From Lucinisca nassula (lineage: Eukaryota; Mollusca; Bivalvia; Lucinida; Lucinidae): a stretch of 64,000 nucleotides of DNA. This document shows positions 20,786-29,811 of this stretch, piece by piece. The notes below the pieces were generated by a model. That model saw only the letters and a list, made by a program, of their open reading frames with translations. It had not been told where the DNA came from and did no database searches. Location: the NCBI GenBank assembly GCA_963580285.1, contig OY757015.1:131564717-131628716 (forward strand). Reading direction: 5' to 3'. Each line of letters starts with the position of its first letter. The first letter of the stretch is position 1. The position numbers and the translations under genes are program-made.

Positions 20786-21100
20786 CACTGTTCATCAAGA
20801 CAAAGGATAATACGATCAGAGCAACCTGTACGAAGCTTCCTACCCGCGCCATTAGCTGTCAAGGTTATGCGGGTATATTAGATAGGTCTGGCATCCATTC
20901 GTTTGTGTTGCTCCTTTCACAACAACTACCGTCTGCTTTGTCGCCTGCTGGTAACTTTAAAAGTCATTTTTGCAAACTGTGTACTCAGATCTGACTGCAA
21001 CTCTAGGTGTTCTTCCACTAGAACACACTGGATGTAAAGACACAAAGAAAATTCACCCGAAACCTTACATACTTTTTAAAAGCATAATGATATATCTTAA

Positions 21101-21365
21101 TTAAGGGGAATGAATACACCATCAGGGGAGGCATTATTATTTTTGTCTCCCATTTATGTAGGGGTCAACTCTTAAAGAAAAATATTTGCTCCTCAGGTCA
21201 ACTCTTAAAGGAAAGAATTTGCTCCTGAGGAGCAAATTCTTTTCTTTAAGAGTAGACCCCTTTTTCAGTGGAAAAGGGCATATAAAAAGCGAACAGGAAG
21301 TCCCGAAAGTTGTCTCCCTTTGAAAAATTGCGGAAAAATCTGTCAGTGTTCCTGTTCCCCTCTCA
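21101..21365. mobile_element. Family-E TTAA-ended MITE, copy 1
   Basis: Starts TTAAGGGGAATG and ends ctgttcccctctcaa. The centre is a palindrome aagaatttgctcctgagg/agcaaattcttttct. ~260 bp, non-coding. TTAA at the termini suggests a piggyBac-like target, by inference. Directly abuts the next MITE. Confidence 0.75.
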
Positions 21366-21592
21366 ATCCATTCTGCACAAGAACACCCTAAACGGGTACC
21401 CTGGCAAACATTGCAGGCCCAGATCAGACCCCGCAGAACGCGGCGTCTGATCAGGACCTACACTGTTAGCATAAAGTTCAGCCATTTTCCAGATACATTT
21501 TTAAGAAGACACAACCTGACACCCGTAAATTTTGAAATGGACTTATGCTAAAATATAAGGTGGAAGATTCCATTTGGTACAAAATTGGTTAA
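21364..21592 (-). mobile_element. piggyBac-type MITE (TTAACCC...GGGTTAA) with D-hairpin copy 6
   Basis: 229 bp. Contains the D hairpin (21403-21470), then acacaacctgacacccgtaa, ttttgaaatggact and tccatttggtacaaaattgg before the terminal ttaa. Same size and order as 58021-58249 and 58508-58733. Confidence 0.75.
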
Positions 21593-21760
21593 TAGCGGAA
21601 TTTCTATGTTTCTCTCGAACATAAAACAAGACATGCTCATTATAAACCACCTCATTAGGATCTAAACTGTTTGTATAGGTAACAGGTATGTGAACAGGTC
21701 TAAACAATTGAAAGGGTAAAGGGAATCAACTTTTTTTCGACTTCATGTTACTTTCTAGCA

Positions 21761-22041
21761 CATCACGAAAACACGCCTATATAATTTTGACCCCATGGAA
21801 CCCCACTTTTATATGGTAAAACTGGGGTTTCCAGGGGTAAACCTTATTTTTCTTATTTCTGCTCTGAAATATAGATTGTTGGTACTCGTTAGAACCGCCT
21901 CGATGAGGCGGTTCTAACGAGTACCCACAATCTGTACTTTGAGAAGAAATAAGAAAAATATCACAATTTTTCATCCTTAAATTTTATTTTTTTTTCGGCG
22001 AAAAATTTACAATGTAATTGTATAGGCGTGTTTTCGTAATG
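21761..22041. mobile_element. Family-C MITE, copy 5 (reference quality)
   Basis: 281 bp, ends catcacgaaaacacgcctat and ataggcgtgttttcgtaatg (about 20-bp inverted repeats), with an intact central palindrome around gaggcggttc at 21900. The left arm holds a second small dyad, ccccacttttatatggtaaa / actgggg. Confidence 0.9.
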
Positions 22042-22579
22042 AATCTGACCTCCTCCATAAGGGGGGTTATTTATTATTTGCAGGGTATATCGAGAAGGGA
22101 AAAACTTTTTTCTTGCTTTACCAAGATTTTGGTTCTTGATATTTTTATAATGTATAATGTGATAAAAGCGTTAGCCAGAAAAAAAAAGAAAGACTGTTCG
22201 GGCATTAAAGATTGACATCTGTAAAGTTTATGATGTTAATTTGTAGAAATATTTCCACTTGTTTTGGCAAGAAAATAACCACTTAATACGCTTCACGGTG
22301 CATATAAAGGTTGATTATATATGTCGTCATAATTGGGCAATCTTACCGCAAAATTGTAATGATACGTTGAAATCTACATGTATGGCTCAAATGCGTATGT
22401 GCAGCCGTTGCTCTGGCCAATGATCAGTGACACTCGCTGTGTGAGCGTTACAACAAATGAACTAAGTAACATATCTGTGTGATATAATATATCCGTGTGA
22501 TATTGCGGCGGCTTTCATTGGCCCAGAGCTTACTTTTGTTCTGGTGAACATTTTTTTTTGTTTCATGTCTGCACCTTAG
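22042..22579. other. Unassigned stretch
   Basis: AT-rich, with no recognised gene or repeat. Near 22440-22505 there is a local tandem, gtgtgatata(at)atatccgtgtgata. Confidence 0.35.
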
Positions 22580-22640
22580 TGAGGCGGTTCTAACGAGTAC
22601 CCACAAGCCATGTTTTACAGCAAAAATAAGGAAATATTGT
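22580..22640. mobile_element. Family-C palindrome half
   Basis: gaggcggttctaacgagtac followed by agcaaaaataaggaaatat. A solo half-hairpin. Confidence 0.6.
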
Positions 22641-22680
22641 AAACAGTGTATTCGTCCTTAGTGTGTTGCATAGGCTCCAT

Positions 22681-22726
22681 CCTCTCGAAGTTAAGCAACC
22701 GAAATCGCGGCTGATGGGTGGCCGCG
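22681..22726 (+). ncRNA. 5S-rRNA-derived fragment
   Basis: GAAGTTAAGCAAC (22687-22699) followed by GATGGGTGGCCGC (22713-22725) corresponds to the internal promoter A-box region and the GGATGGGTGACCGC block of animal 5S rRNA, with the intervening part shortened. It cannot be a working 5S gene. Either a 5S pseudogene or the head of a 5S-derived SINE. Confidence 0.45.
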
Positions 22727-23095
22727 TTGCTTGATTTCGTGGACGACCCTGCAAATGCTACAGTCGTGTCAAAACTACATTTTTACCTACGATTCCGCGA
22801 ACGAATTAACTAAGGCCATGTTCACTTTAATAGGCTGCATTTTATTATCTAGTGTACTTTATTCATTTATTCGACCGTCTTTATTTTTAATAACTATTAA
22901 TAATGTTGGGGTTTGCAATTAGGATTCAGTTGCCGAAACTTAAATGTTTCACAACGCTTTATGTGTGGCAAGAATAAACAGTTTGAATGTTTGTGCCTCA
23001 AAGACTTTCCTGCTTCAAGAAAGTACATGAGTTTCCCTTCCTCAAGTTGGTTTAGTAAAGAGACAGACCATGGCATCTGTGATGCGTTTGGGCTC
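22727..23095. other. Unassigned stretch
   Basis: No known repeat. Frames of 63-68 codons are unremarkable. Confidence 0.35.
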
Positions 23096-23376
23096 CATCA
23101 CGTAAACAGACCTATATAATTTTGACCCGCTTGAACCCCATGGCACTGTTACACAGTGAAACTGGTGTTTACCTCGATGAGGCGGTTCTAACGTGTACCC
23201 GCAATCTATATTTTAAGCGGAAATAAGAAAAAATATTACTCGAGGCGGTTCTAACGTGTACCAACAATCTGTATTTTAAGCAGAAATAATAAAAATATTA
23301 CGAATTTTCATCTTAAAATTTTCGATTTTTGGCGGTAAATTTTCAAGTGTATTTGTATAGGCGTGTTTTTGTAATT
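23096..23376. mobile_element. Family-C MITE, copy 7
   Basis: Ends catcacgtaaacagacctat and tataggcgtgtttttgtaat. The centre has two direct copies of one palindrome arm (gaggcggttctaacgtgtac at ~23178 and ~23243) in place of the full dyad. Confidence 0.8.
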
Positions 23377-23868
23377 CTAACTGGTGGTGTGATGCTAGGA
23401 GGTGTTCAGTACACCAAACCCCGTCTTACAAGCTCTACAAAATACTCCAGATACATCTAAAAGCCTGAAGTATAGACATGAATAAGGTGTCGTTTTACAA
23501 CAAATCCTAACTTTTTGATATCACTGAATCGAGTTAGTGATATCACTAATTCTATTAAGTGAAATCACTAAATAGGGATGAATTAGCGAGTGGTATCACA
23601 AAATGGGTTTTGTGATATCAGTAAAAGGAATTAGTGATATCACTAATATAGTGATATCACTAAATAGAATTATTGATATCACTAAATCAAATCAAATTTG
23701 TCATTTCGTAAAATCGAATTAATTATGTCACTAAATTGAAATCACTTAATCAAATCCATTTCATCATATCGCCAATATAAATAGACATAATAAAGTGGTA
23801 TCACAAAATCGAATACGTGATATCACAAAATATTAGTGTTATCACTAAATAGGAACAAGTTACTGGTA

Positions 23869-24108
23869 TCACAAAATCAAATTAGTGATATCACTAAATA
23901 TATTATAAACGCAAACAATGCTATGTTCACTCCCTAATAAATGTGTTGCCCCTGAGTTATGGCTGACAGAGAAGGTACTACTGACCAACGTCAAAAACAC
24001 ACAGCAAGCTATTTTGAACTGCACACGATGTTTTGATGAGTCACGCCGATCTCTTTGAACTTGCTCATTTTGGATGGCAGCCATTGCCGCATTCACCACT
24101 GCCGCCAT
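23869..24108 (-). other. Open frame beginning MAAVVNAAMAA inside the palindrome array
   Basis: From the ATG at 24108 (context AATATGGCGGC) the minus strand is open for 80 codons, starting with an Ala-rich segment and a basic QRDRRDSSKHR patch, then running into the palindrome array. I recognise no family, and no strong donor ends it. Could be a captured first exon or chance; the promoter-like motifs just upstream are the only support. Confidence 0.2.
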
Positions 24109-24152
24109 ATTTCTTCCGTTAGAGCATGCGCAAGTGGTACTGCATGCGCAGT
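24100..24152 (-). promoter_or_regulatory. Promoter-like cluster: two NRF1-type sites and a YY1-type start
   Basis: Two GCATGCGC words (24124-24131 and 24142-24149), 18 bp apart and in the same orientation, lie just upstream (minus strand) of GAAATATGGCGGCAG. NRF1 palindromes plus AANATGGCGGC are typical of CpG-type animal promoters. Located inside the spacer of the palindrome array. Confidence 0.4.
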
Positions 24153-24740
24153 GATCACTTACGGAAGCCCTCATTAAAGCAAAAATTCAATGGGAAAATA
24201 TGAATTTGTGATATCAATAAACTTATTTTTGATATCACAAAATCACTCTTATTAAGATGTATCGCAAAATCGAATTAGTAAAATCATAAAATAGATTTTG
24301 TAATATCACTAGCTGGAAATGAATTTGCGATATCACTAAACCGAGTTAGTAGCGATATCACTAAACCGAGTTAGTAGCGATATCACTCAACCGCGTTAGT
24401 ATATCCCAAACCGATTAAGTGATATCACTAAACAGAATTAGTGATATCACAAAAGTCGTGATATCACAAATTGATTATTTGATATCACTTAATTGATTTT
24501 GTGATATCACAAATTCAGACTTACTTTGTGATATCACAAAATCGATTTCACTTGAAAAATCGAATGGCAAGTACACGAGTGTCGCAAAACGATGGCGACC
24601 CTGACTTTCTTGACATTACTGCATTTCATTGTCAGTTGTAATTCCACACATGTGACCCGATCCTTTTTGGTATCTAAGACCGATCTCTGATGTGGGGCTG
24701 CAACCACCTGCGCCAACGGTATCTATAAACTAGGCAATAC

Positions 24741-25052
24741 TTTTGTTTGTTTTGTTTGTTTGATTTGAGGTTTAACGTCCCCCCACCTCAACACTGTAAA
24801 GATCATTTTGGTGGCGTTGCTTCCAATTATGTGGGACTTTTACCCGACATTGAGATGAAATAACTTCTCAAGCCCTGCCGCGCCCAATGAAAGCAATAGG
24901 GTTTATAAGCATGGACGGTCCGACTCGCACCGCAGTTGTGCCTGGGCAGGCTTAGATCCTCTCAGCGGTTAACCAGTGCGAGTCGGTTTCAGCTCTGAGT
25001 GGAGGCATCATGCAGTCCATCTATTTCTTCAAGCACCGATGGGCGGGGGCGT
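24741..25052 (-). mobile_element. Family-A SINE-like retroposon, copy 8
   Basis: Flanked by ctaggcaatac / ctaagcaatac (24730-24740 and 25053-25063), an 11-bp duplication with one mismatch. Minus sense. Carries a one-base GC insertion relative to the consensus in the middle stem. Confidence 0.85.
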
Positions 25053-25189
25053 CTAAGCAATACTCCGCCTTCCATTCGAAAAAAGATCATCTGAGAGCAT
25101 TTTTTGCTGTATAATTGAAGAATAGCGATACAATTACACACTCTGGTGCTTCAAGACAGATTATTTTTGATATCAGCGAAGGATAATAT

Positions 25190-25425
25190 GAGCCAGCGCA
25201 CGACAAAACCTACATTAAGACATGTGCGCCCACCGAAGACTCAGATCGGCCTGCGCAACCATATATTCTAACCAGAGACTTCTCTTGCTGCATGAAGGAG
25301 CATTGGGCCATTAGCTATCCTTAGAGTGCACAATGAAGACTCTTATTAGACTGCGCGGATGCGCAGGCTGATCTGAGTCTTCGTTGGGCGCACGTCTTAT
25401 TGTAGGTTTTGACATGCACTGGCTC
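25190..25425. mobile_element. MITE with long inverted repeats (GAGCCAGYGCAYG...)
   Basis: Left arm gagccagcgcacgacaaaac, ctacattaagac, gcgcccaccgaagactcaga; right arm mirrors it to gacatgcactggctc. Arms of ~75 bp around a ~90-bp loop. Best copy of the family; fragments are at 3577, 5429, 52560 and 59458. Confidence 0.85.
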
Positions 25426-25429
25426 AAAA

Positions 25430-25976
25430 ATTTAAAACGTTAATTTTTAATTTTTATCCATTTTCTATCAATTTAGTCCGATTTAACCATGAACTTGCAA
25501 ATGGGTTTCCATTACGAACCAAGTTTACGTGAAATAAACCTTCTAAGACAGCTAATTCATTGGGATAAAAGGCGCTGATGCCCAGGAAGATAACTTGAAT
25601 GCATTTCATACATGAGCTGGGTCGAAAGAAAGTCTCTTACATGCTACTGTCTTACATCTGCGCAGGCAGATCTGGCTCATCGTTGTATGAGACTCTTTCA
25701 TCTCTAGGATTTTTGAAGGGAAAGAAGTTGTGTCCCCCTGTCATACTGAAAAGGCACAAACGCTTAGCTATATATCACACATTGATACGTTTTGAACTGC
25801 CTTTAGCATAGATCACTGAAACATTTTTTTATTTTGATTGTAATCCAGCCAGAGTCTTGGGTACATAACAAATGAAGTGTGGGGTCCAGTTCTCTCTTTT
25901 TCCCTGCCTTTTACCTTACCGTATGTATGGATGTGCCCATTGACTGAATTTACTGACAAACAGTAACAGTACTGAC
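25430..25976. other. Unassigned stretch
   Basis: No named repeat. A 70-codon plus frame (25599-25811) has no recognisable domain. Confidence 0.35.
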
Positions 25977-26041
25977 AAACAATGAAGATCCTGATCAGAT
26001 GGCTTCTGAAGAAGCCATCTGATCTGGATCTTCATTGTTTG
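25977..26041. mobile_element. D-hairpin copy 7 (perfect)
   Basis: CAAACAATGAAGATC...GATCTTCATTGTTTG with ctgatcagatggcttc inner arms. Nearly every base pairs. The outer arm differs from the family (atgaaga for gtgtaga) and the other arm matches the change. Confidence 0.85.
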
Positions 26042-26268
26042 AAAGATCTGACATATCCAGGCTCAACAGGACAAATAACAAAGAGTGTTTTTTTCAGTCA
26101 GTCACTGCTTCGAGCGAGGTTCAGCCGAGCCACGACCTTCAGTACTGTTGTGGAACGTTCTTAGTACTCATCCTCGGCGATTTTTCCAAATACAGCCGAA
26201 CTTCAATGGTTGGAACACATTTGGGACCATGAAAATTTGTACGAGACAGAGGTAGTTCGGCCATCGAG

Positions 26269-26548
26269 CATTACGAAAACAGGCCTATACAAATACATTG
26301 CAACCTTTATCGCCGAAAATATGAAAATTTTAAGATGAAAAATTGTGATGTTTTTCTTAATTCTGCTCAAAATATAGATTGTGGGTACTCGTTAGAACCG
26401 CCTCATTGAGGCGGTTTTACCGAGTAGCCACAATCAATAGTTTAGAGCAGAAATAAGAAAAATAAGGTTAACCCCTGTAAATCCAAGTTTTACTATATAA
26501 TATTGGGGTTCTAGGGGGTCAAACTTATATAGGCGAGTTTGCGTGATG
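26269..26548. mobile_element. Family-C MITE, copy 8 (nested)
   Basis: Ends cattacgaaaacaggcctat and ataggcgagtttgcgtgatg. Central palindrome with one arm altered (ttaccgagtagcc). Confidence 0.85.
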
Positions 26549-26607
26549 TTGGATCTTAAAGCCAGTTCAGGAGGCATAATATGAACATGTTTAAAAAAAT
26601 GTATGCT

Positions 26608-26891
26608 TCTCGAAAACACGTCTATATAACTTTGACCCCCTTGAACCCCACTTTTATATAGTAAAACTGAGGTTTACAGGGGTATACCATATTTTTTTTT
26701 ATTTCCACTCAAAAATATAGATTGTGGGTACTCGTTAGAACCGCCTAGATCAGGCGGTTCTAACGAGTACCCAGAATCTATGTTTTGAGCAGAAATATAA
26801 AAAAAAACATCAGAAATTTTTATCTGAAAATTTTCAATTTTATTGGTATAATTTTCAATATACGTATCTGAATAGGCGTGTTGTCCTAATG
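26608..26891. mobile_element. Family-C MITE, copy 9 (nested)
   Basis: Ends tctcgaaaacacgtctatat and gaataggcgtgttgtcctaat. Central dyad gaaccgcctagatcaggcgg. Confidence 0.85.
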
Positions 26892-26979
26892 GTATGTTTT
26901 GCGTACTCATTTGAATCGCCTCATCGAGGCGGTTCTAATGAGTACACACAACATACATTAAGACAGTTATACCAAATAT

Positions 26980-27300
26980 ATGACGGCCCTCGCCCATCGG
27001 GGCTTGAAGAAATAGATGGGATGCATGATGCTTCCACGCAGAGCTGAAACCGATCCGCACACGAGTACTGGTAAACCGCTTAGAGGATCTAAGCCTGCAC
27101 AGGCATAGGGATACTAGTCGGACCGTCCATGCTTATAAATCCTATTCGTTTCATTGGGCGTCAGGCCTTGAGATGTCTTTTCATCTCAATGTCGGGTAAA
27201 GGTCCCATAAAATTGGAAGCAACGTCTCCAAAATGACCTTTACAGTGTTGACGGGGACGAAAAACCTCAAATCAAATCAAACAAACAAACAAACAAACAA
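26980..27300 (+). mobile_element. Family-A SINE-like retroposon, copy 9 (nested)
   Basis: Plus sense, long tail (CAAA)5 at 27281-27300. Target-site duplication ACCAAATAT at 26971-26979 and 27301-27309. Confidence 0.88.
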
Positions 27301-27455
27301 ACCAAATATTTGTATATCTGTAGTTATGGATTTTTTCCAAAGGGACTAAGGAACGAGTTCGAAACAGCCGTGGTAAACGAGCCATTTGTGTTCGAGTCAT
27401 CGAAGTATCGCAGTAAGTCACGTAATAAATGAAAAAAACAACAACAACATATTTT

Positions 27456-27505
27456 GAGCTCGCCTTACGAAAGTAAGGGGGAGCTATTGCTATACCCCCG
27501 GCGTC
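27456..27505 (+). mobile_element. Hairpin-headed element head fragment (GAGCTCGCCTTAC)
   Basis: Hairpin GAGCTCGCCTTACGAAAGTAAGGGGGAGCT (stem-loop-stem, 27456-27485; loop GAAA) followed by a cccccggcgtccggtgtc spacer. The array that usually follows is replaced by the mariner fragment at 27506, marking a recombination or deletion breakpoint. Confidence 0.5.
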
Positions 27506-27771
27506 CGGTGTCAGTTGTGCATGACTGTGGCTTCACACTTGTCGATCACCCTCCGTATTCATCTGATCTAGCTCCATCAGATTATTTCCTGTTTCCAAAC
27601 ATGAAAAAGCACTTGGCTGGGCAGCATCATCGGTCAGACGAGGAGGTGATAGCTGCTGTGGAGGAGTTTTTCAGGGACCAAGATGAGACCTTCTATACCA
27701 CTGGGATCCAAGGACTCCAGCATCGCTGGAGGAAGTGTGTGGACAGGACGGGAGACTATGTTGAAAAATAA
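27506..27771 (+). pseudogene. Mariner-like transposase C-terminal relic
   Basis: About 88 residues in one open frame: VVHDCGFTLVDHPPYSSDLA, PSDYFLFPNMKKHLAG and a helical EEVIAAVEEFF segment, ending in a natural stop at 27769. The SSDLAPSDYFLF block contains the third acidic catalytic residue of DD34D mariner transposases (cut-and-paste, TA target, nuclear). The first two catalytic Asp residues and the DNA-binding domain are missing. The downstream ~65 bp (to cttttcaggctaccctcg) may include the 3' inverted repeat. Dead fragment. Confidence 0.75.
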
Positions 27772-27875
27772 GGCACTTTCAGCATGGACAAACCGTTGGA
27801 TCTTGGTCAGGCTCAGAACTTTTCAGGCTACCCTCGAATGTTTGTCAGCAGAAATAACGAAAAATATACTCTTGT

Positions 27876-27876
<1 letters not shown>

Positions 27877-27950
<74 letters not shown>
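27877..27950. repeat. (TG)n microsatellite
   Basis: About 36 uninterrupted TG units forming the (minus-strand CA) tail of the SINE that follows. Confidence 0.97.
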
Positions 27951-27953
<3 letters not shown>

Positions 27954-28191
27954 TCGGGTTTAACGTCGCTTTCAACAATTTTTCAGTCATATCACGACGG
28001 TGTCTGGTTGCGACAGGGAGCTCAATGCTCACGTTTATAGTGCTGCCTCACTGAAGTATCATGTCCCAGACACATTACATGATTCCACACCCAGTCACAT
28101 TATCCTGACACTGGATCGACCAGTCCTAGCTCTACCCCGTAAATCTGAGTGCCAAACGAGGAGCAGCTAGTACCATTTTTAACGACTTTGG
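27879..28191 (-). mobile_element. Molluscan tRNA-SINE (family X), 5'-truncated
   Basis: Minus-sense body matching 29965-30278 from ataccaaag to gacgttaaacccgaattc plus the (CA)n tail; the tRNA-like head is absent. Flanked by a perfect 14-bp duplication TATACTCTTGTAAG (27865-27878 and 28192-28205). Truncation plus duplication is the signature of incomplete reverse transcription at the target. Confidence 0.9.
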
Positions 28192-28250
28192 TATACTCTT
28201 GTAAGCCTCAGTTCGCGGACTGATTAACGATTAACGAAATACACCGCATA

Positions 28251-28456
28251 CAGTAAAATGCCTGTATTAAGACCACTTTTGGGACTGTTCAAAAGTGGTC
28301 TTTAAGACCACTTTTGAACAGTCCCAAAGGTGGTCCTGACCAGGGGGACACTGTGTGCAGAAAACACGAAGAAAAAATAACTGCACCCTACTAAATAAGC
28401 TTTTTAAAGCAGAATAAGTCTTAATTTTAGGTGGTCTTAATAGCGGAATTTTACTG
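28251..28456. mobile_element. Family-B TA-target MITE, copy 1
   Basis: 206 bp, TA on each side (28249-28250 and 28457-28458), ends cagtaaaatgcctg / cggaattttactg, with an internal palindrome of gggactgttcaaaagtggtc and its complement. TA duplication and CAGT-type ends suggest a Tc1/mariner-driven MITE. Confidence 0.85.
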
Positions 28457-28697
28457 TATATACCTAGCACATAAAAAAGTAAAAGATGCAGGTGATGTGG
28501 ACCATTAGTGGGAGAAAAATCACTTCTCTTTATCTCGATATCTCAAACGGTGTATGCGGATGTAGAGCCGTTATCATGACAAACAAATTTTAACTGTAGC
28601 CAGTCAGCTGAGACACCAGCAAAAATACGTTTTGCACCATTAGAGTCAGAGGAACATGCAAGGGGGATATGATGATTTGAAAAGATCATTGTGATGA

Positions 28698-28835
28698 CCC
28701 AGCAGGCACATGACGTAATAGTAACGTCACATCAACGTTGGTGCAACGTCATGACGTTTATGCAACGTCATATCAACGTCGGGACGTTGCACTGACGTTG
28801 ATTTGTAGTTGCCCTAGCGACGTGTGCCTGCTGGG
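28698..28835. mobile_element. Fold-back MITE, CCCAGCAGGCACATGACGT family (copy 2)
   Basis: Inverted ends cccagcaggcacatgacgt / acgtgtgcctgctggg, interior of alternating acgtcatatcaacgtc and gacgttgc words. Confidence 0.85.
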
Positions 28836-28972
28836 GATGCAGTGCGTCTCAAAATTCCCCTGCTGTGTGCTAATCAATGCAATTTTCGTAATGAACTTCT
28901 GTTCTCATAACAGAGGGGTAGTGAACGTCAACTTAACAGTCATGGTCGTCTTTTTTTCTCTCCTCTTTTCAC

Positions 28973-29640
28973 AAAAACCATATGCTCTGTGAGGCTGAAA
29001 CTATATGGAAATATTTACCATATTTGCCTGACAGGTTTTGTGTTTTTGTTTTATGAAATTCGTCTCTTTAGTTCGGTTGCTATGGCATCTTAGAGTTTCT
29101 ATAGATTTGTAATGGGGAATAATTAAAATTTGCATTTTACTTTCAAGTCTTAGTAGATATTTTGGCAAAACATTCATAGAAATATTTTTTAAGCAATCGT
29201 GTTTCTGCCATATATTTTGAGGCCTACTGCTCATTTTTATTGGTTGCCATTGGATACCAAAATAAATAAAAATATGAGAAAAAATAAATAAATTAACAAT
29301 CATCTCATAAACCATATGCTCTATGAGGTTGAGTCTTTGTGGAAATATTCACCATATTTGCCTTTACAGGGTTAGTGAATATTTCTTCTTTTTTTTTTAT
29401 GAAATTTGGCTCTTTAGTTTGGTTGCTATGGGAAGTTAAGAGTTTCTATAAAAATTGAAAAATGACTTTTACACCTTTCAAAATATTCTAAAAACTTTCA
29501 CAGAAATGTTCCTTAAACAGTGTTCTATCTGCATTATGATGTTAAGGCTAATTGGTTGCCACATATGGCTGTCAAGTGTCGTTTGTTGTCTTGCGAGACA
29601 CCAGACCTCTGAAGCCACCAGACTGATTGGGTCCAAATTT
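28973..29640. repeat. Two direct copies of a ~332-bp unit
   Basis: accatatgctctgtgaggct (28977) recurs as accatatgctctatgaggtt (29309), with colinear similarity through atggaaatatt-accatatttgcct, ttagttyggttgctatgg and agagtttctata. The block ends at 29730-29755 in ggcccatgggcctcttgttt, a phrase typical of the ends of bivalve array elements. Confidence 0.7.
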
Positions 29641-29811
29641 TATCTGTAGCGTCTTTGGGCGCAGGGCTTCCATGGTTAATTAAAATGCATGGCTGTCAGT
29701 GGGCAATGCTCCCTTAGCTCTGGTGAGCCTTGTGGCCCATGGGCCTCTTGTTTTTCTCTTCTGTCGGGGGCTTTAAACATCACATCCGTGCGACAAAATA
29801 CATTCTTTCAT

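Larger units (their letters stand above)
23510..24551. repeat. Array of 22-bp units centred on GTGATATCAC
   Basis: Two blocks (23510-23900 and 24201-24551) of degenerate 22-bp units, consensus near tgatatcactaaatcgaattag. Each unit has a GTGATATCAC dyad and an AATTCGAATT-like dyad, so long stretches can pair with neighbours. The blocks flank a ~300-bp non-repetitive insert (23901-24200) with promoter-like motifs. No coding role. Confidence 0.85.
26190..27415. mobile_element. Family-Q MITE carrying three nested insertions
   Basis: Starts at cagccgaacttcaatggttg, gggaccatgaaaatttgt and ends at gttcgagtcatcgaagtatc. The uninterrupted equivalent is at 38490-38846. Inserted in order are family-C copies at 26269-26548 and 26608-26891 and a family-A retroposon at 26980-27300. 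The host element's own hairpin (26893-26962) is kept between them. Confidence 0.75.

Noticed and set aside
20767..20994. 75-codon frame as a possible exon
   Set aside because: No recognisable domain, no splice signals, and it begins inside a D-hairpin MITE.
23510..24551. CRISPR-like short direct repeats
   Set aside because: The 22-bp units are palindromic and contiguous, with no spacer diversity or cas genes.
27823..28032. His/Thr-repeat open frame
   Set aside because: Translation of the (TG)n microsatellite.
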